Positions 11,197 to 23,913 of a stretch of 64,000 nucleotides of DNA are shown piece by piece (position 1 is the first letter of the stretch; each line of letters begins with the position of its first letter). Position numbers and translations under genes: made by a program. The stretch is from Bisporella sp. PMI_857 (taxonomy: Eukaryota; Ascomycota; Leotiomycetes; Helotiales; Helotiaceae), in assembly GCA_021307315.1 (NCBI GenBank), contig JAJSPD010000055.1, forward strand, positions 62,001 to 126,000, given 5' to 3'. The notes beneath the pieces are model-generated. The model was not told the origin of the DNA. It saw only the letters and a list, made by a program, of their open reading frames with translations, and searched no databases.

Positions 11197-14100
11197 ATGT
11201 ACGGCTTGCTTCGCTCTAAGAAAATGCCTTCTAAGGTCGAGCTCGATTCCAGGCCTAGAAATACCGGGAAAAGGAAGGCTCTCGAGGTCTTTGGAAATGG
11301 GTCTACAAGAAACGGTCAAGATTCATCCTTATACTTCAGAGACTGTAGTTATACGTCCTTCGGTCTCACCCTCGAGCCAGAAAACATGTTGAAAAGACCA
11401 AAGGTTCACCCTAACAAATCAAATGCCAGTTTTAGATGTTCTCAATGTAATCAATCACTTTCGTGTGAGGACCACGAGTAAGTAAATAAATTTGGTCAAC
11501 AGAAAAATGGCAGAAATTAATTCTCGTGCATAGTTCGATCGTTGAAAGCCATGATACAGGACCTATCAAATATCCAAGGATCGACAAAGGGAGCAAAAGC
11601 CAAACCTCATCATCTTCCGAGTCAAGTATTTCCAGAGCCAGTACGCTAGACAACGGCTCCGACAGTGACTCTGGCGAGCCCGCTCTCACAAATGATTCCC
11701 AGTCCTGGTCCACAGCGGCTTCAAGTGAGTGATAGTTAGCCGTCCGTCGCATGTCTTGGCTCACAGAATGCTAGGTCGCTCGTCGTCCAGTCCACCGGGC
11801 TGTATACCCCCAATAGAGCCTGGATTATTTTATTCTGATCACTTTCTTCTATGCGACAAGCTATACAAGATTCCTTCAACAACCGCCGATCAGACCCTTA
11901 TTCTCCCTGCAGATGGGGTGGCTACAGTTCATGAGGCGTAAGTATCCCTGATATGGGAGAGTGCTTGATTTATACTCACAACTATCTCTTAGCTACGACC
12001 GAGAGGGAAAAGGAAAGTTTGAATCTCCTTCCAACAACGAATACAGTGAACAGGAGTCCATCACGCCATCTACCCCACGAAACAATCACTCTTTACTTCA
12101 CGATTCTTCATTTTCGGATAATGAACGGGCATCAAGCTCCGGCGACGGCTCATCAGAATCAAAGACTTCATCGGAGGCCATAGATTCTGACCTAAGTGAC
12201 GAACTTGAGACTCCTAGCTGCACGGATTTAGAGGCTGTTATCAAAAGGGTTCTGAGGGCCGAAGACCCAAGAGTAGTCAAACTTGTCTTTGAGGCTCTTA
12301 ATGGAAAACTTGAATGTGCTCCTGCTGATCCTGAGGCTCATTTTGAGGAGAGTGCGAACAAATTGTCGCTCTTAAGCCTGTTAGATGTAAACGACACTAC
12401 CCCTCTACGGCCTGAAATAGCATTTACAGTTTGCGGTTCATCTACTTCCTCTGGATCCACACCTTCTAGTTCAGGTGGTGGCAGCTCCAATAACAAGGAC
12501 ACCACTGGCTCTTCTTCGTCGAGAAAGAACACTGGATCATCTGGTGACATACCAGGCGGACGAGGGAACTCCAACTCTAGCGATGACAAAGGAGACCAAA
12601 ATATCAAGCAAAAGTCAACACCAGCGAAAAATTCTGCCCAAGACTCAGAGGCGTACTTATTCCGTTGCATTCATAATGTTTTAGCACCGGATCTCTTTTG
12701 TGTGACCCATGAAACAAAGAGGAAGTACTCAACTTGTGCTGGTCCCGGCTGGAACAGCATCCAGCATCTTAAGTAAGTATATCAGTTCCAGCCCACATTT
12801 CGCGCAGAAGTAATCAGAAACTTTTTTTTTCCTGTCCTCACGTCTCAAAAGCTTTTTCGTATTGGTCAAGTTATCCTATTGCAGTCTTCATCTCCTCTGT
12901 TCAAATATTCATCAAGAATTTATTAGTGTCATGTAATGATATGCGCTGGGCATTGACCAGCTCGACCTGGGAGAAGTATGTGAATATTCTGTGCAAATTT
13001 AGGAGGCTTGGGCATGGTATTCTTATATTACATGCATTATTTCACGGAATCCTAGGCTAATATTATGGATAGGGATCATATGAAAAGCCACCACACTGTC
13101 AAACGATCCAAAGCAAACCTCTTACAATGCAGTCGCTGTCAGAAGACTTTCAAGAGTAAAGAAAAATTTGACGACCATGAAGTAAATGATGACTGTCCTA
13201 TCCGTTGTCCCATATGCAACATGGAATTTGAGCAAAAATCATTCAGACAAACGCATCGAATAAAGGATCACAACGAAGAAAATTCCAAATTGTTGGAGTT
13301 TATTGAAATTGACGAACATCTGGATAAAAAACTAAGGGAAGCCTTGAAGGCTTGGGGCGACTCAGTGAAGAACAAAAAGGGTAAAGGCGCCACAGATCCA
13401 GCTATGGAGGAGTGGATTGAGAGAAACATACAGAGATATATGATCGGCCGCCAGCCTACAGCTAATGCAAGATTGGAACTTGGTCAATGGTACACTATGT
13501 TCCAAACTTTATCAGCCAGGGATGTTCCTAAGGACGTTCCTGAGGTCGTTCCAGAGCACCCATGTGAGTAGAGCAACCGCTATTTTAATCAGGACTAATC
13601 AAGCGCAACTTAGTCTATGACTTTGGCATTCGGGCTTCCGACCTCGTTACTGAGAAAATCATCATGATTAATAGAGCAGTGATCGTTTCAAGGATCAGCA
13701 TTCATGGCGCCCCGCCCACTGAACAGGAAGAACAGATCGCTTGGTATCAAAGTGCTCTGAATGAGTCCCTTAAACTGGCCGCCGAAAGTAGACTGGTCAG
13801 ACGTGCGATGGGAAGTAACCAAGCGCAGTCCTCTTCATCAGCATATCCCGATCTTGGGACTGATGATATCCAAATGTCCTTATATGAGAGCCCGGCATTG
13901 TCAGCTCATCATATGAACATTCAGTCTTCGATTGCCCCAAGCCATGCATCTCACATGCAATCAATAGGTCACCGAGCACCTGCATTGGAAGCACAGCAAA
14001 GCTATCATCCGGATCTTCGGCAAGGTATTCCCATGATGCCGACACTCTCCAATGGTCCCTATGATACAGCTACCCCTGCGTCGACCATCATTAACCCCAG

Positions 14101-14257
14101 CATAAGCAACTCACCTTGGCTGTACACACAGAGCGTGCTCCCTAACATTGGAACAAGCTACCCACAGGAGACTTATGGCATACCGCAGGATTATAGTAAT
14201 TATGAATCCGCTAATCCAGATGATCAGTATACCAATCAACAGCAGTCACATTGGTAG
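11197..14257 (+). CDS. C2H2-like zinc-finger protein of the fungal GPGW/HLK-finger type
   Basis: Six exons: 11197-11477, 11534-11724, 11775-11937, 11993-12772, 13073-13563, 13614-14257; 2,550 nt, 849 residues, all joins in frame. The N-terminal half is disordered and Ser/Asp-rich. At the exon 4/5 junction lies YSTCAGPGWNSIQHLK joined to DHMKSHH, then LQCSRCQKTF...DCP and RCPICNMEFE...THRIKDH. This is the fungal pattern in which a Cys/GPGW finger is followed by HLYRxH-like and classical Cys-Cys fingers, common in uncharacterised ascomycete proteins. The tail is low-complexity, ending QQQSHW. The 300-nt fourth intron is long for this locus but has GTAAGT and a GCTAAT-TAG end. An alternative start is the ATG at 11224. 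Nuclear DNA or RNA binding is inferred, not shown. Confidence 0.8.
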
Positions 14258-15319
14258 GACTGCTCGGCTTCTAGATTGAGAGAAAAGGAACCACAACCAC
14301 AATATATGCCATCTTTCAGACAACTTCCTTGTTTTAAACTCTACACTCTTTGCTCTATCCTTCGAGGCCTCGCAAATTTTGTCATTTTTCTTAGCTGTTA
14401 TCGTTGTGCAACATCTGATGCGGTTTTTGGGATACGAACGATGATTACTGTACTAGCTACATCTTTTTTTTTTGCCAGTGGCCATACTAGTTGATGATGG
14501 ATTTGGCCTGAGTTTGGTGGCCCTTTGCTGATAATCTGTAACCAGTTAGTACGACTACTGGTGTTTCTTTCCCTGGAATAGCATATTTTTGCACGAGCCT
14601 GGAGGTGTAGAGAATCGTATATACGTTGGAAATTAATATTTTAAAATTAGATACATGACTATAAGCTAGTGAATCTATAATTCGCAGGTAATAATTTCGC
14701 ATTCCTGATGGATGTGATTGTACAAGCGTCTTTGCATTTGATCGGTTTATCTATCAGACACAAACATTTCTCAACACAATTATTGTTGCTGCGGGCTACT
14801 GTAGAGTCATGCCCATATGCATTCTTAAATTCAGGAATTTTTATCACTGGTTTGGCAACTGTTATATCTTAAAGTGACAACTTCAGTATGGACCGGATAA
14901 TTAATGCTTTACTACGAAGGTTAGGAGTGTTATATGACGTTCTTTTCTCGCCAACGTAGAGTCAAAAGGAACGAGAGACAATTTCAGCCATCAGTGATAC
15001 AGCAGCTCCATGCACCATTACACTTCCAAGTAGTGCTATGCTAGAAACTGCCTCATTTAAAGGTTATTAGTGACACATCACAAAGGCGCCTCCAATTTAG
15101 GTTCAGGGCTCACTGTTGCACATGCTTGGCACAATTTTAGAGTATGTAAGGAGCCTCAATTGCTAACCACAACTTAGTTCCCCTTGCCACCATGTATTTC
15201 GCAAAATTAACGCATAAGCCTCAGCTCTATAAACCCACCATACAGAGAGAGCCCAGAAGCAACACTCCCTAAAGTGAGCTTATTCCAGTTCGTGAACGCA
15301 AATATATGCTTCTATCCAA
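14258..15319. other. Intergenic, nothing recognised
   Basis: Roughly 1.06 kb between convergent genes. No coding, RNA or repeat signal that I can support. Confidence 0.5.
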
Positions 15320-15985
15320 TCACCCTTGCGCAGCAGCAACAGCGATCTGAACTGGGATGGCACGGCCATGTCCAAGATGAACTGGGATACCATATGGGCG
15401 CTCATATGGATCAAGGCCACCAGCCTCATCGGTCAAGGCATCAACGGACCAAGTACCATCAGTGCCCTTCAAGACGAGTAAACTACCCTTAGCCTGTTCA
15501 TGGCTGTTAGCCCAAAATTCACTAACAGCGGGGAATTGTGGTATGAGGCTGGCTTACGTAGAACTCATCGTCACCATCAGCTGATGTATCACCGCAAGCA
15601 AGGAGACCGTTGCCGGTGCAAGTACCCCATTGACCGGATTGGAGGATCGAGTAACCGTCGGCGGCGGAATAGGCACGGAATGGGAAGCTGGGACCTGGGG
15701 TGGAGAAGTTGCCACGGCCGTTAAGGGTGCCGATCTGGCTTCCAGTTGCCTCGTTGCTATAGGAATGGTTAGGACCATGGAAGAATGAATGAAAGGGATC
15801 TAGGACTTTGCAGTTTTTTCGGGCTCGAGCTTCTTGTTGCACGTAATTGAGAGATCGGGATGGTGGGTATGAACTTACATGATCTTGAGAACAAGGGTTT
15901 GTGGGAGGGCAACACCATCTCCAGGGATCTGGGCAGCTGCTAGACCGACGGCAGCGGTGATTGCGATGATGAGCTTGGCAAACAT
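15320..15985 (-). CDS. Small secreted protein, function unknown
   Basis: Three exons on the minus strand: 15985-15879, 15756-15558, 15493-15320; 159 residues, phases 2 and 0. Introns have GTAAGT/TAG and GTAAGC/CAG ends. The N-terminus MFAKLIIAITAAVGLAAAQ is a clear signal peptide. The mature part contains IGTLNGRGNFSTPGPSFPF, GQWGTCTGNGLLACGD (the only two cysteines of the mature protein, probably one disulfide) and LLVLKGTDGTWSVDA, a beta-rich pattern. The long open frame over this locus (16148-15522) is in another frame and only crosses the exons. I do not recognise the family. A secreted, possibly plant- or wall-interacting role is inference. Confidence 0.8.
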
Positions 15986-18423
15986 CGTGAATGTGATTTT
16001 GAGTGTTTGTAGTTAGGTTTTGGAATGTACTGGAGTGGCTTGATTTTTGTGGAGAAGATGTGTTTGGAGGCAGAAATTGGAGAAGATGAGGAATGTAACC
16101 TGTGGTTATAAAGTCCTCAGGATCTGGCGAAACCTTCAGTACGGCCATTTTGCCAACGATAACGGGCGAGTCTCAGCCGTGCGTATTCACTCTACGAGTT
16201 CCTTTTTAGTATGACTATACTATAGGTAATACTCTGTTGATATTCTAGTTTCGGTTGCCATTTATTGGTGCTTTCATACAGGAACAGAAGTAGAAATACC
16301 TGAATGTCTCCATAAGCTATTGATAAAAATTAGTGATACAAACTCTATAAAAACTAAGAATGCATGTTTTTAGAGAACTATATGTGATGGATATATTAGC
16401 ATGTGAAGTACAATAACTCTGTAGTACAGCATGGCTTGTTCTTGCTAACTGGGAATTTTCATACTTCAGACTGTTTCAGTACGCGTGCACTTACTTAACT
16501 GATATCTGTACTTCTTTTGGATGAAGCAAATCACTAACCTTCGCATTAAGAAGAATTTTAGCTGTAGTCGTGTCTTATTAGACATGGTTCTCACTAGTAT
16601 GAATGGCTGGATAAAATGACCATGAATGTAGCCTAGTTTTGATCAAAAAAATACTGAAATTATTCAAGAGAAGATCACTACTAATCAACTGGCTGCAGTA
16701 ATAAAGCCGTACTATCATGTCATATAATCTGGTTTGTAATTTTAGCGGTTCAGGATATTGCTTCCTGAGAGCTAAGCACGAAACTAGAGGCTTACTCAGT
16801 CAAAGTATTCTCCAGGGCCACAAATCCTCCCATTTTCCCCTTAAATGTCTACAGACTAACAAGACTGAACAGCATAGGGTTCTGAAACTATGATTAACTA
16901 GGAATATCTGCGTATGCAAAAGCATATCGACAGACAGCTGGTGACATATTATTGACCTCCTGGTGTGCCCGACGTATCATTCTATAATAATTTTAGTTCT
17001 TTAATTTGTAGTAGAGTCAGCAAGCATCCTGACTGTACAAGAGATGTTGCGGGGATATTTTGCAGAGAGTTCTGGTCCGGAATTGAAGTGAGAAAACCTT
17101 GGTTTGTTTAAGAGAGGAGAAAACGAGTGTTATATACACATTGTATGCTAAGACTAGACCTATTCCGTACATAGATCACATGATAAACCACGTGGCACAA
17201 GTGGTCCCTAACATCTGGCTTCTAGGGACAGATGCCCGTGGAAGAAATATCGCCTTAATTCCATAGTGCTTCGCGGCTTCAAGATATTGTTTCCAAAGAT
17301 TCTCGAAAGACCGATTCTCGTGACAGAGGCAGGTTGAAGGTATTATTGACATGAGGCACAGCATTTAACAATCTACTTAAAGGAGGTCGCTTAAGCCTTG
17401 GCACACTGCTCCACGTTCGAAATATCCAAAGGTGGTCTTGTGAAGATGATATTAAATGGCAGTCCACTAGCATCTAGCCAGTGAATCTGATCAGTAAATT
17501 TGGTAGGGTTGAGTAGTTCTTAATTGTTAGCACCTCTGATGCTTTGGTTAATGCATCCATGTTTAAACCACCAACTCTACTGATTCATGCGTACTGCCTG
17601 CTGGGAACTTCTCACTGTTGAATGAGCAGAGGTAAATACAAACTTAGAGGATGTACTCTATTGATTGAATTTCAATCAATGTACAAGGATAATCTTGAAC
17701 TTTTGGCTTAAGAGGACCAAGAAGTAGATACGAGTTGCAAATATCGGACGAAACTCGTCCTCTAGATTGGCTAAGCCTTGCGCAAATTATACTTAAAATC
17801 TGTATAAGCCGATCCAGGAGAATATAAATTCAATCTTCCTTTAAAATAAATAAGCTATTTTCTTACCCAGGGCTTTTCAATTAGTTTATACTATGTGAAG
17901 GCCGATAAGCAGAAACCGAAATAATGCTGAGCGCAAAGTTTTCTACGGCACAACACAGTGATAGATCTTGGGCTGGACAATGAACCTTCCTTGATAAATA
18001 AATTATGAGTGGTATTACGGCTCTATTTTAATCATTGGGGGTCTTTGAAGCATGGCTATCTCGATATATATGTTATTATTAATTCAGACATGATAACATG
18101 GAATGATTGCGAGAGCCTCTAGACTCCCCGATTCTTGGACGTGATCTGTAAGCTGAAAGGAGAACTTTGTTTAACTTCTCTAAGCGCTGAAAAAGTTGAG
18201 GCTGACATGTCTGTTCATGGAGAGCAGATTAGGACTTGTTCCTTCCTGTTTTAATCCACTGATGGTTATTACCCGATAAGGCTGGCTCACCGAGATATAA
18301 AGAATTAGGAAAATAGAAACTCCACTACAGGCACACAACATCCTGAGAATAATTTAGTTATCAGGCCACAAAACTCTACAGGCAATCGGAGCAATTGGAT
18401 CGAATTGTAAAACTTCCTACTCA
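15986..18423. other. 2.4-kb AT-rich intergenic region
   Basis: No gene supported. A minus-strand patch near 17176-17473 has protein-like pieces (such as KHYGIKAIFLPRASVPRSQM) in two frames and could be a relic, but it is too short to name. A small palindrome TTGATTGAATTTCAATCAA lies near 17660. The part next to 15985 is the secreted gene's promoter, with a TATA-like TTTATAACC about 120 bp upstream of its ATG. Confidence 0.45.
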
Positions 18424-20080
18424 ATGGAAAGCTTCGAAAAGAGGCTGACCGCCGCCACGGCGAATTTGGAAAGTATGTAGTCCTTTAATCTCTACTATGT
18501 TAACTGATTAATCTTTGTTTTAGTTGCCGGTGCCGTAGTAGCCTCAGGCAATGCCTCACGGACTTTCCAGTATATTCATGCTAACGGCGTTGCTTCTCTG
18601 AAGGAAGGGGCATCCGAGGTCATACGGTAAATATTTCGGAATCCTTTCTTAGTTTAAACGCAGAGAACAAAATTTAACCTCTGCCTTCTGTTCTGACCTT
18701 TTCGATAGTGATGATGCAATCTTCTGGATTGCTTCCCTATCAAAGCTGATGACTGGTATAGCCGTTTTGCAATGCGTTGAGCGTGGCCAATTTACCCTCG
18801 ATGAAGATGTCACCAGAATTCTTCCCGAGCTCAAGAATGTTGAGATCCTGAAGGGATTCAATAAAGCCTCTGGTAAGCCAATTACGTTGAGAGCTACAAA
18901 AATTATCACGCTGCGTCATCTCCTTACGCACACATCCGGTCTTTCCTACGATATATACAATCGTCGCTTACAACAATGGAGAAAGTCTCGCGGCGAGGAG
19001 GCAAACTTCACGCAGGGATCGTTGATATGGCGCTACTCTACACCCCTTCTATTCGAGCCCGGAGAAAGCTGGGAATATGGCTCAGGAGTAGACTGGGCAG
19101 GTCAGATGCTTGAACGTGCAAACAACATGTCTCTACAGGACTATATGGAGAAATACATTTGGCTGCCACTACAGATCGATGACATTGCCTTCCGGTTGGA
19201 TGCTCGACCTGATATGGTCTGGCGCATGCCTGACATGAGTTTGCGCCAAGGTGGATTGAACAAGTTTGGCACTGCTCTTGATCCCACCAAGCTTGTTGAA
19301 TATTCTCCCAACAGAGTTGTAGGTACACCGAGAAAAATACACAATTTCAGCAAAATACTGATGAGAATTATAGTGGACTCCAACAGGATTAAGAGATGAT
19401 AGTGGTGGTGCAGGCGGATATGGTAGCGTTATCGACTTTATGAAAGTCCTACATAGCCTTGTTGCCAATGATGGAAAAGTGCTGAGTGCAAACATGGTCA
19501 ACGAACTATTTAGACCTCAACTGAGTATGTGCTAAAGTCTACATTCATAAGCTCTATCTGGGCTCGGAACACAGCTGAAGCGAAGGCACAATAGGCTAAC
19601 TTGACTATCAGACTCGAGCTCACAAGCTCATATGGATTCTCTGGTTCAAGTGAAGGAACGTCGAAACATTATGGGAATCCGAGAAGCCGTGAAAATGGGC
19701 CACTCCTTGGGTGGAATTATAGCTTTAGAGGACGCTGAGGGATTGCGCAGCCAAGGCACCATGAGTAAGTAACTATTATCAAGAAACAATTGGAGCACCG
19801 AAGATTTTGAGTTTGCTAATATACCATCTATATAGGCTGGCAAGGACTACCCAATATTTATTGGTGGGCTGACCGAGCTGCTGGGGTATATGGAGGTAAG
19901 ATGCTCCATTTGACCCACACGGCTTTGGAGAGTGCTGGCTGATACCTTACTACAGTGTTTGCCACACAAATAATACCTACAGGGGATCCAAAGACCCTCG
20001 AACTTTTTGAAGAGTTTGAAAGGGCAACATATGCGGAGATCAAGAAAAATAAAGCAAAGGGCATGACTGCAAAACTCTGA
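18424..20080 (+). CDS. Serine beta-lactamase-like / LovD-type transesterase family protein
   Basis: Seven exons: 18424-18472, 18524-18626, 18709-19322, 19387-19524, 19612-19764, 19836-19895, 19956-20080; 1,242 nt, 413 residues, in frame throughout. The fold is marked by the SxxK motif in FWIASLSKLMTG (nucleophile Ser and Lys), the YxS/N motif in WEYGSGVDWAGQML, the HLLTHTSGLSYD block, and GGAGGYGSVIDFMKVLHSL. Length and spacing match fungal class C-like hydrolases/acyltransferases (LovD, EstB, LACTB relatives) of about 400 residues. These enzymes form an acyl-Ser intermediate and hydrolyse or transfer acyl groups. No signal peptide seen, so probably cytosolic. No polyketide or NRPS gene is nearby, so a biosynthetic role is unproven. 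Confidence 0.88.
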
Positions 20081-21131
20081 CGTGGCGGAGAGCGGCAGAG
20101 ACTGCCTCGGGAATGACTGACTGGTGACAGCAAACCCAGTTTTTAGCGCAGACTGACATTGATCATCGAACACGGACAACTCACATTGCGGCTGCTCAGA
20201 TGGTATTTTAGTCCTCCGTATTGCAAGAATCATAGCAAAATGAAGTATAGAAGTTCTAAACTGGGAGTCTAAATACTGAGTTTCCTCTTTCCCATATCTA
20301 AATGAGCTGGGGCGTATCACGTGTGAGTTTATCACTCGAATGAAGGATGGAAAAAATGATGGATCGTGTTTACCTGATGGTCTAAGGCTTTTCCCGCTAT
20401 CGTCATAGACTTGGAGACTTTGCATTATTATTATTCATTGTTTTAGCTAGGCTATCCCCAATACTTCCTGATCTGCTGCCACTGCCAACTTCAAAAAGTG
20501 GTTCCCCATCTTCGAACATGCGCAACTGGATATGGCAAATAGGATGAAGCCCGTACCTGCAGATAAGAGAGACGGGAGGACAACATGCGGGGAACTTAGA
20601 AAGTCCCAATCCCTAGCAGTGATATTCCTTGTGGCGGGCCAAGACTGCTTTATTTTATTGGGGCAAGATGGTATGAACATCAGCCGCAGCTGCAAAAGTT
20701 CGGAGTTAAAGGGGCTGAAGCGAGCCATGATCTGACCTCCACAACAAACTCGATTCTAGACCGGCACCATCAAGCTTTGTTCTCGGTTCCACAAGCTTGG
20801 GCCTTGGGCTCACAGGATCGTGGAAAGTTGATCTACAGTCACCGATCGCCTTGGCAAGATATACGGCCAGTTGCGATGTTCTCTAAGCGATCAGGTTGAT
20901 CTCTCCTTATCACTAAAAGACATTAATGATAGCCTGCACGCCACGAAAGTATACAGAGCTTCGTCCCGTCAATATGCATTGATTGTGTCCAAGCTCAAAA
21001 GGGCTTCGAGCAAATAAATATGCATTTCTCCTATGAAACCATCTCCTCATCCTCTTCGCTTATTCTCTTTGCTCAGCTCAGTAATGAAAGATTAATTCAT
21101 CCTTGGTCAACGGCGACGGTCAAGGTCTGAG
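20081..21131. other. Intergenic, promoter of the beta-helix gene at its right end
   Basis: Overlapping minus-strand ORFs here (20425-19847, 20728-20447) have no family resemblance and overlap exons of the neighbouring gene. CT-rich sequence at about 21030-21090 looks like the 5' leader of the next gene. Confidence 0.5.
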
Positions 21132-22244
21132 ATGGGAGGAATCACTTCACGAAGATTCGGCCTTCTAGCTACGGTATGCTTAGCTCTTGTCGAGTTCGTA
21201 AACTCGACCCCAGTTAAAGCATCCGTAACGGTCAAACCAGGTCAGAAAATCCAAGCAGCCATTGATGCGGCAAAACCCGGAGCAACTATTCTCGTCAAAG
21301 CCGGCACCTATGCCGAACAACTTACCATCAAGATAGATGGCATCACCCTTGTCGGCGAGAAAGGGACTGTTATAGTGCCTCCTAATCCTCCAGTTCCTGC
21401 TGCAAAACAAAATCTGTGTTATGGTACCGCTGGTCCTGGACTCATAGCTGGCATCTGTGTCGTCGGCAAAGATGTTGTCTTGCTCCCCTACCCCGGTCAG
21501 GAACATTCCAAAGTCAAGTCGGTTGGCAAGTACGTAAAGGGTGTCTCTGTTACCGGCTTTGAGGTCCGCGGCTTCTCGGGTGAAAATATCGCCTTATATG
21601 GTGCCGAAAATGCATTAATCACCAGAAATAAACTTGTTGATGGCTTGGTCTACGGCTACCTCGCCGCGGGGTCGAAGAACACTGAGGCACGCCACAACAC
21701 CGTCCTCTCCACGGGATTGGTACCTGGTATCGGCTTCCGCTACATCGCCATGTGCTCGGATAACATTCAGGGTGCGACGGTATGGGGCAACGATATCGAT
21801 AACTACGGCATCGCGCTATGTATCCAGACCAACGGCGCGAATATTCAGCACAATCAAGTCACGAACTCCTGCTATGGCGTGTTTGTCGACCCTGGCGTGG
21901 ACGGAGCAGTTGTCCTCCATAATAAGATCGGACCAACCAACCCTGACTGCATAAAGAACTTTGGAGTTACCTCTGGCATTGTGGTTTTTGGTGCGAGCAA
22001 TACTCAAGTCAAACATAATGAAGTCTTTGGGCAGAGCTTGGGCGCTGCCGCTACACTGACGAATGCTGGTGCTGGTATTGCGGTATTCGATGCTGGTCCT
22101 GCTCTCCTCGCCAACAATAATCGTATTGTGAGGAATGAGGCCCGCAATAATGATATTGATTTGGCTATCTTTTCCTCGGGCACTGGGAATGTGGTTGAGA
22201 AGAACCAGTGTGCTACCCCTACAGAGCTTTGTAGTGACCCATGA
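21132..22244 (+). CDS. Secreted right-handed parallel beta-helix protein
   Basis: Single exon, 370 residues. Residues 1 to about 25 form a signal peptide (LLATVCLALVEFVNS). VKPGQKIQAAIDAAKPGATI and LVKAGTYAEQLTIK form the typical start of a pectin-lyase-fold protein, followed by many PbH1-type coils with N-ladders, such as GAENALITRNKLVDG, TEARHNTVLSTG, GANIQHNQVTNSCYGVFV and NTQVKHNEVFG. Known relatives are NosD-like or epimerase/lyase-like sugar-binding proteins. No clear pectin-lyase catalytic residues can be read, so the substrate is unknown. Cysteines in pairs suit an extracellular disulfide-bonded protein. Local GC is higher than its flanks. Confidence 0.88.
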   Translation: MGGITSRRFGLLATVCLALVEFVNSTPVKASVTVKPGQKIQAAIDAAKPGATILVKAGTYAEQLTIKIDGITLVGEKGTVIVPPNPPVPAAKQNLCYGTAGPGLIAGICVVGKDVVLLPYPGQEHSKVKSVGKYVKGVSVTGFEVRGFSGENIALYGAENALITRNKLVDGLVYGYLAAGSKNTEARHNTVLSTGLVPGIGFRYIAMCSDNIQGATVWGNDIDNYGIALCIQTNGANIQHNQVTNSCYGVFVDPGVDGAVVLHNKIGPTNPDCIKNFGVTSGIVVFGASNTQVKHNEVFGQSLGAAATLTNAGAGIAVFDAGPALLANNNRIVRNEARNNDIDLAIFSSGTGNVVEKNQCATPTELCSDP

Positions 22245-23104
22245 GTAGGAGAATGAAAAAGATATGAGAGTTGTTTTCTTGGTATACATACGTAAATTGC
22301 AAGTATATAAAAAGGGGCTGGTGCCGGTTGAAAGATTTAATTTCAATTTAATGTCATGATGTCTAAAAGCTTCGAGAATACAAATAACACTGTGGTAACA
22401 GTTAAGTTTTTTTTTTTTAATCAGGAAACCCGTGAAAACCAAGGAGTTTCCACAGGAGGAGGTTTAATCTTGATCGCCTCCCTAAATTTGAAATACAAGG
22501 CTGTAGAAAGGGGTTAGCTGAGTCTCTGCTTCATGAGCAGCCTTTACAGAAATATTTATCTTCAAGATCGGATTGAGAGAAGAGAACCCCACAAGCATAA
22601 GATTGGGGGTTTTCCCAAATACCCAATCTGTAGCTTGCTAGAAGTTTCGAATGTTTGGACTTCTGTACGGTGATGAAGCCTGAAGTAAGCGAGGCTTGGC
22701 ATATTGCGATAAACCCTGATAGATAGGTTTATGTGAAGCAGACTATATCTCATTACTTAGATGTCAAAGACCCAGGTGCCTTATACTTCTGAGTGGTCTC
22801 AAATAAAAGTGAAAGCGGAGGCGGGTATCGTAAAGATAGTCTATTTGAGACCGATATAATGTACAAGTGTTTCGTCCTAAATGTACCTGAATATCCAACT
22901 AAAGGAAAAAGCCATGCATCGTGTAATATACAATCAAGCTCCCGAAGTCCTTCCAAAGGAAAAGCCATGCTTTTTATGTTATAGAATGGGCGATGTAACC
23001 ATGGCAGGTGAAAGGAGCTATTTGTCTTTTTCTGCTAGGAAGATTTCATCCCTGAGTGACGGCTGTTAGGATGTCCTCTGATTATTATGTAGCCGATATG
23101 TATT
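22245..23104. other. Intergenic between convergent genes
   Basis: No gene supported; short overlapping ORFs only. A 9-10 nt poly-T run occurs near 22410. Confidence 0.5.
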
Positions 23105-23913
23105 CTAAGACTCTCCATATAACCAGGCACCACTGTTAAAGTCCGTGACATAGACCTCACCATAATCCTTCATTTGATATTCGACGTATTTCATGATGTC
23201 CTCAGCACACCATTTCTTCAAATAAGCCAGTCAGCACCCTGCATTTTGCACTACAGAAGCAATAGAAGCTGACTTACAAGAATTTTATCCAAATCAACCG
23301 TTCCTTCTTCCAAATTTCGCATTGTAACACCAAATTCTTTCAAGTGGAGAATCGTGGTGGCTAATGACTCCGGGTATTCATTCCAATTCTCCAACTGTTG
23401 GGTTGTGTACCATTGTATCACTTCCTTGTATGCAAGGATCAAAGTAATCAGAACGGTTTTCCAACGAATTATTTCTATATACCCTCTATTATCTGCGTTA
23501 TCAAATGATTGATAACATTCACGGCAAGCGTCCAGCCATCGCAGAAGTGCTTGTGAGTCGGAAGTAGGCACTGTAACTCTTGTCAACGCTTCGCTCCTAG
23601 TCGAAGGCCTATTCGATATTTGGCACTTACCACTCATGCTATCCCTAGTAGGAGCCGGATTGGCGGATGAAACTGGGCCTGCATTTTCTCCTCCAGCAGG
23701 TAGTGCTTCTGACTGAACTAGATAAGTTTTGCTAGTGGAATTGACTGGTCTAGCTTCATCTGCGCTTTGGCTTGCTACGGAACTATCAGGTGTATTTTGT
23801 GTTGAAGTGGTTGTTGGATCCGTGGTAGAGGTACTGGCTATGACGAACGTTGATAGGTTCGATCTGCCTTGCTCTTCGGCTTTCTTGTTCTCGGGACTAC
23901 TACCGGATGACAT
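23105..23913 (-). CDS. Hypothetical protein
   Basis: Exons 23913-23278 and 23215-23105; 248 residues. The intron (62 nt) has GTAAGT, a TGCTGAC branch and an AAG acceptor. The joined C-terminus reads LDKIL then KWCAEDIMKYVEYQMKDYGE and ends LYGES. The N-terminal 100 residues are Ser/Thr-rich and disordered; the rest looks helical (LLRWLDACRECYQSFDNADN, WKTVLITLILAYKEVIQWY). The start at 23913 has a good context (CACAATGTC). An upstream in-frame Met (23982) is possible. An additional in-frame GTAAGT...CAG segment (about 60 nt, multiple of 3) near 23572-23631 could be an optional intron. I do not recognise the family. Confidence 0.7.

Noticed and set aside
15522..16148. 208-codon minus-strand ORF
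   Set aside because: It runs through both introns of the small secreted protein gene and uses the wrong frame for exon 1; the spliced model with signal peptide is better.
17176..17473. Protein-like minus-strand pieces in two frames
   Set aside because: Too short and broken to name; could be chance in AT-rich sequence.
19847..20425. 192-codon minus-strand ORF
   Set aside because: Antisense to the last exons of the beta-lactamase-like gene, with no recognisable domain.
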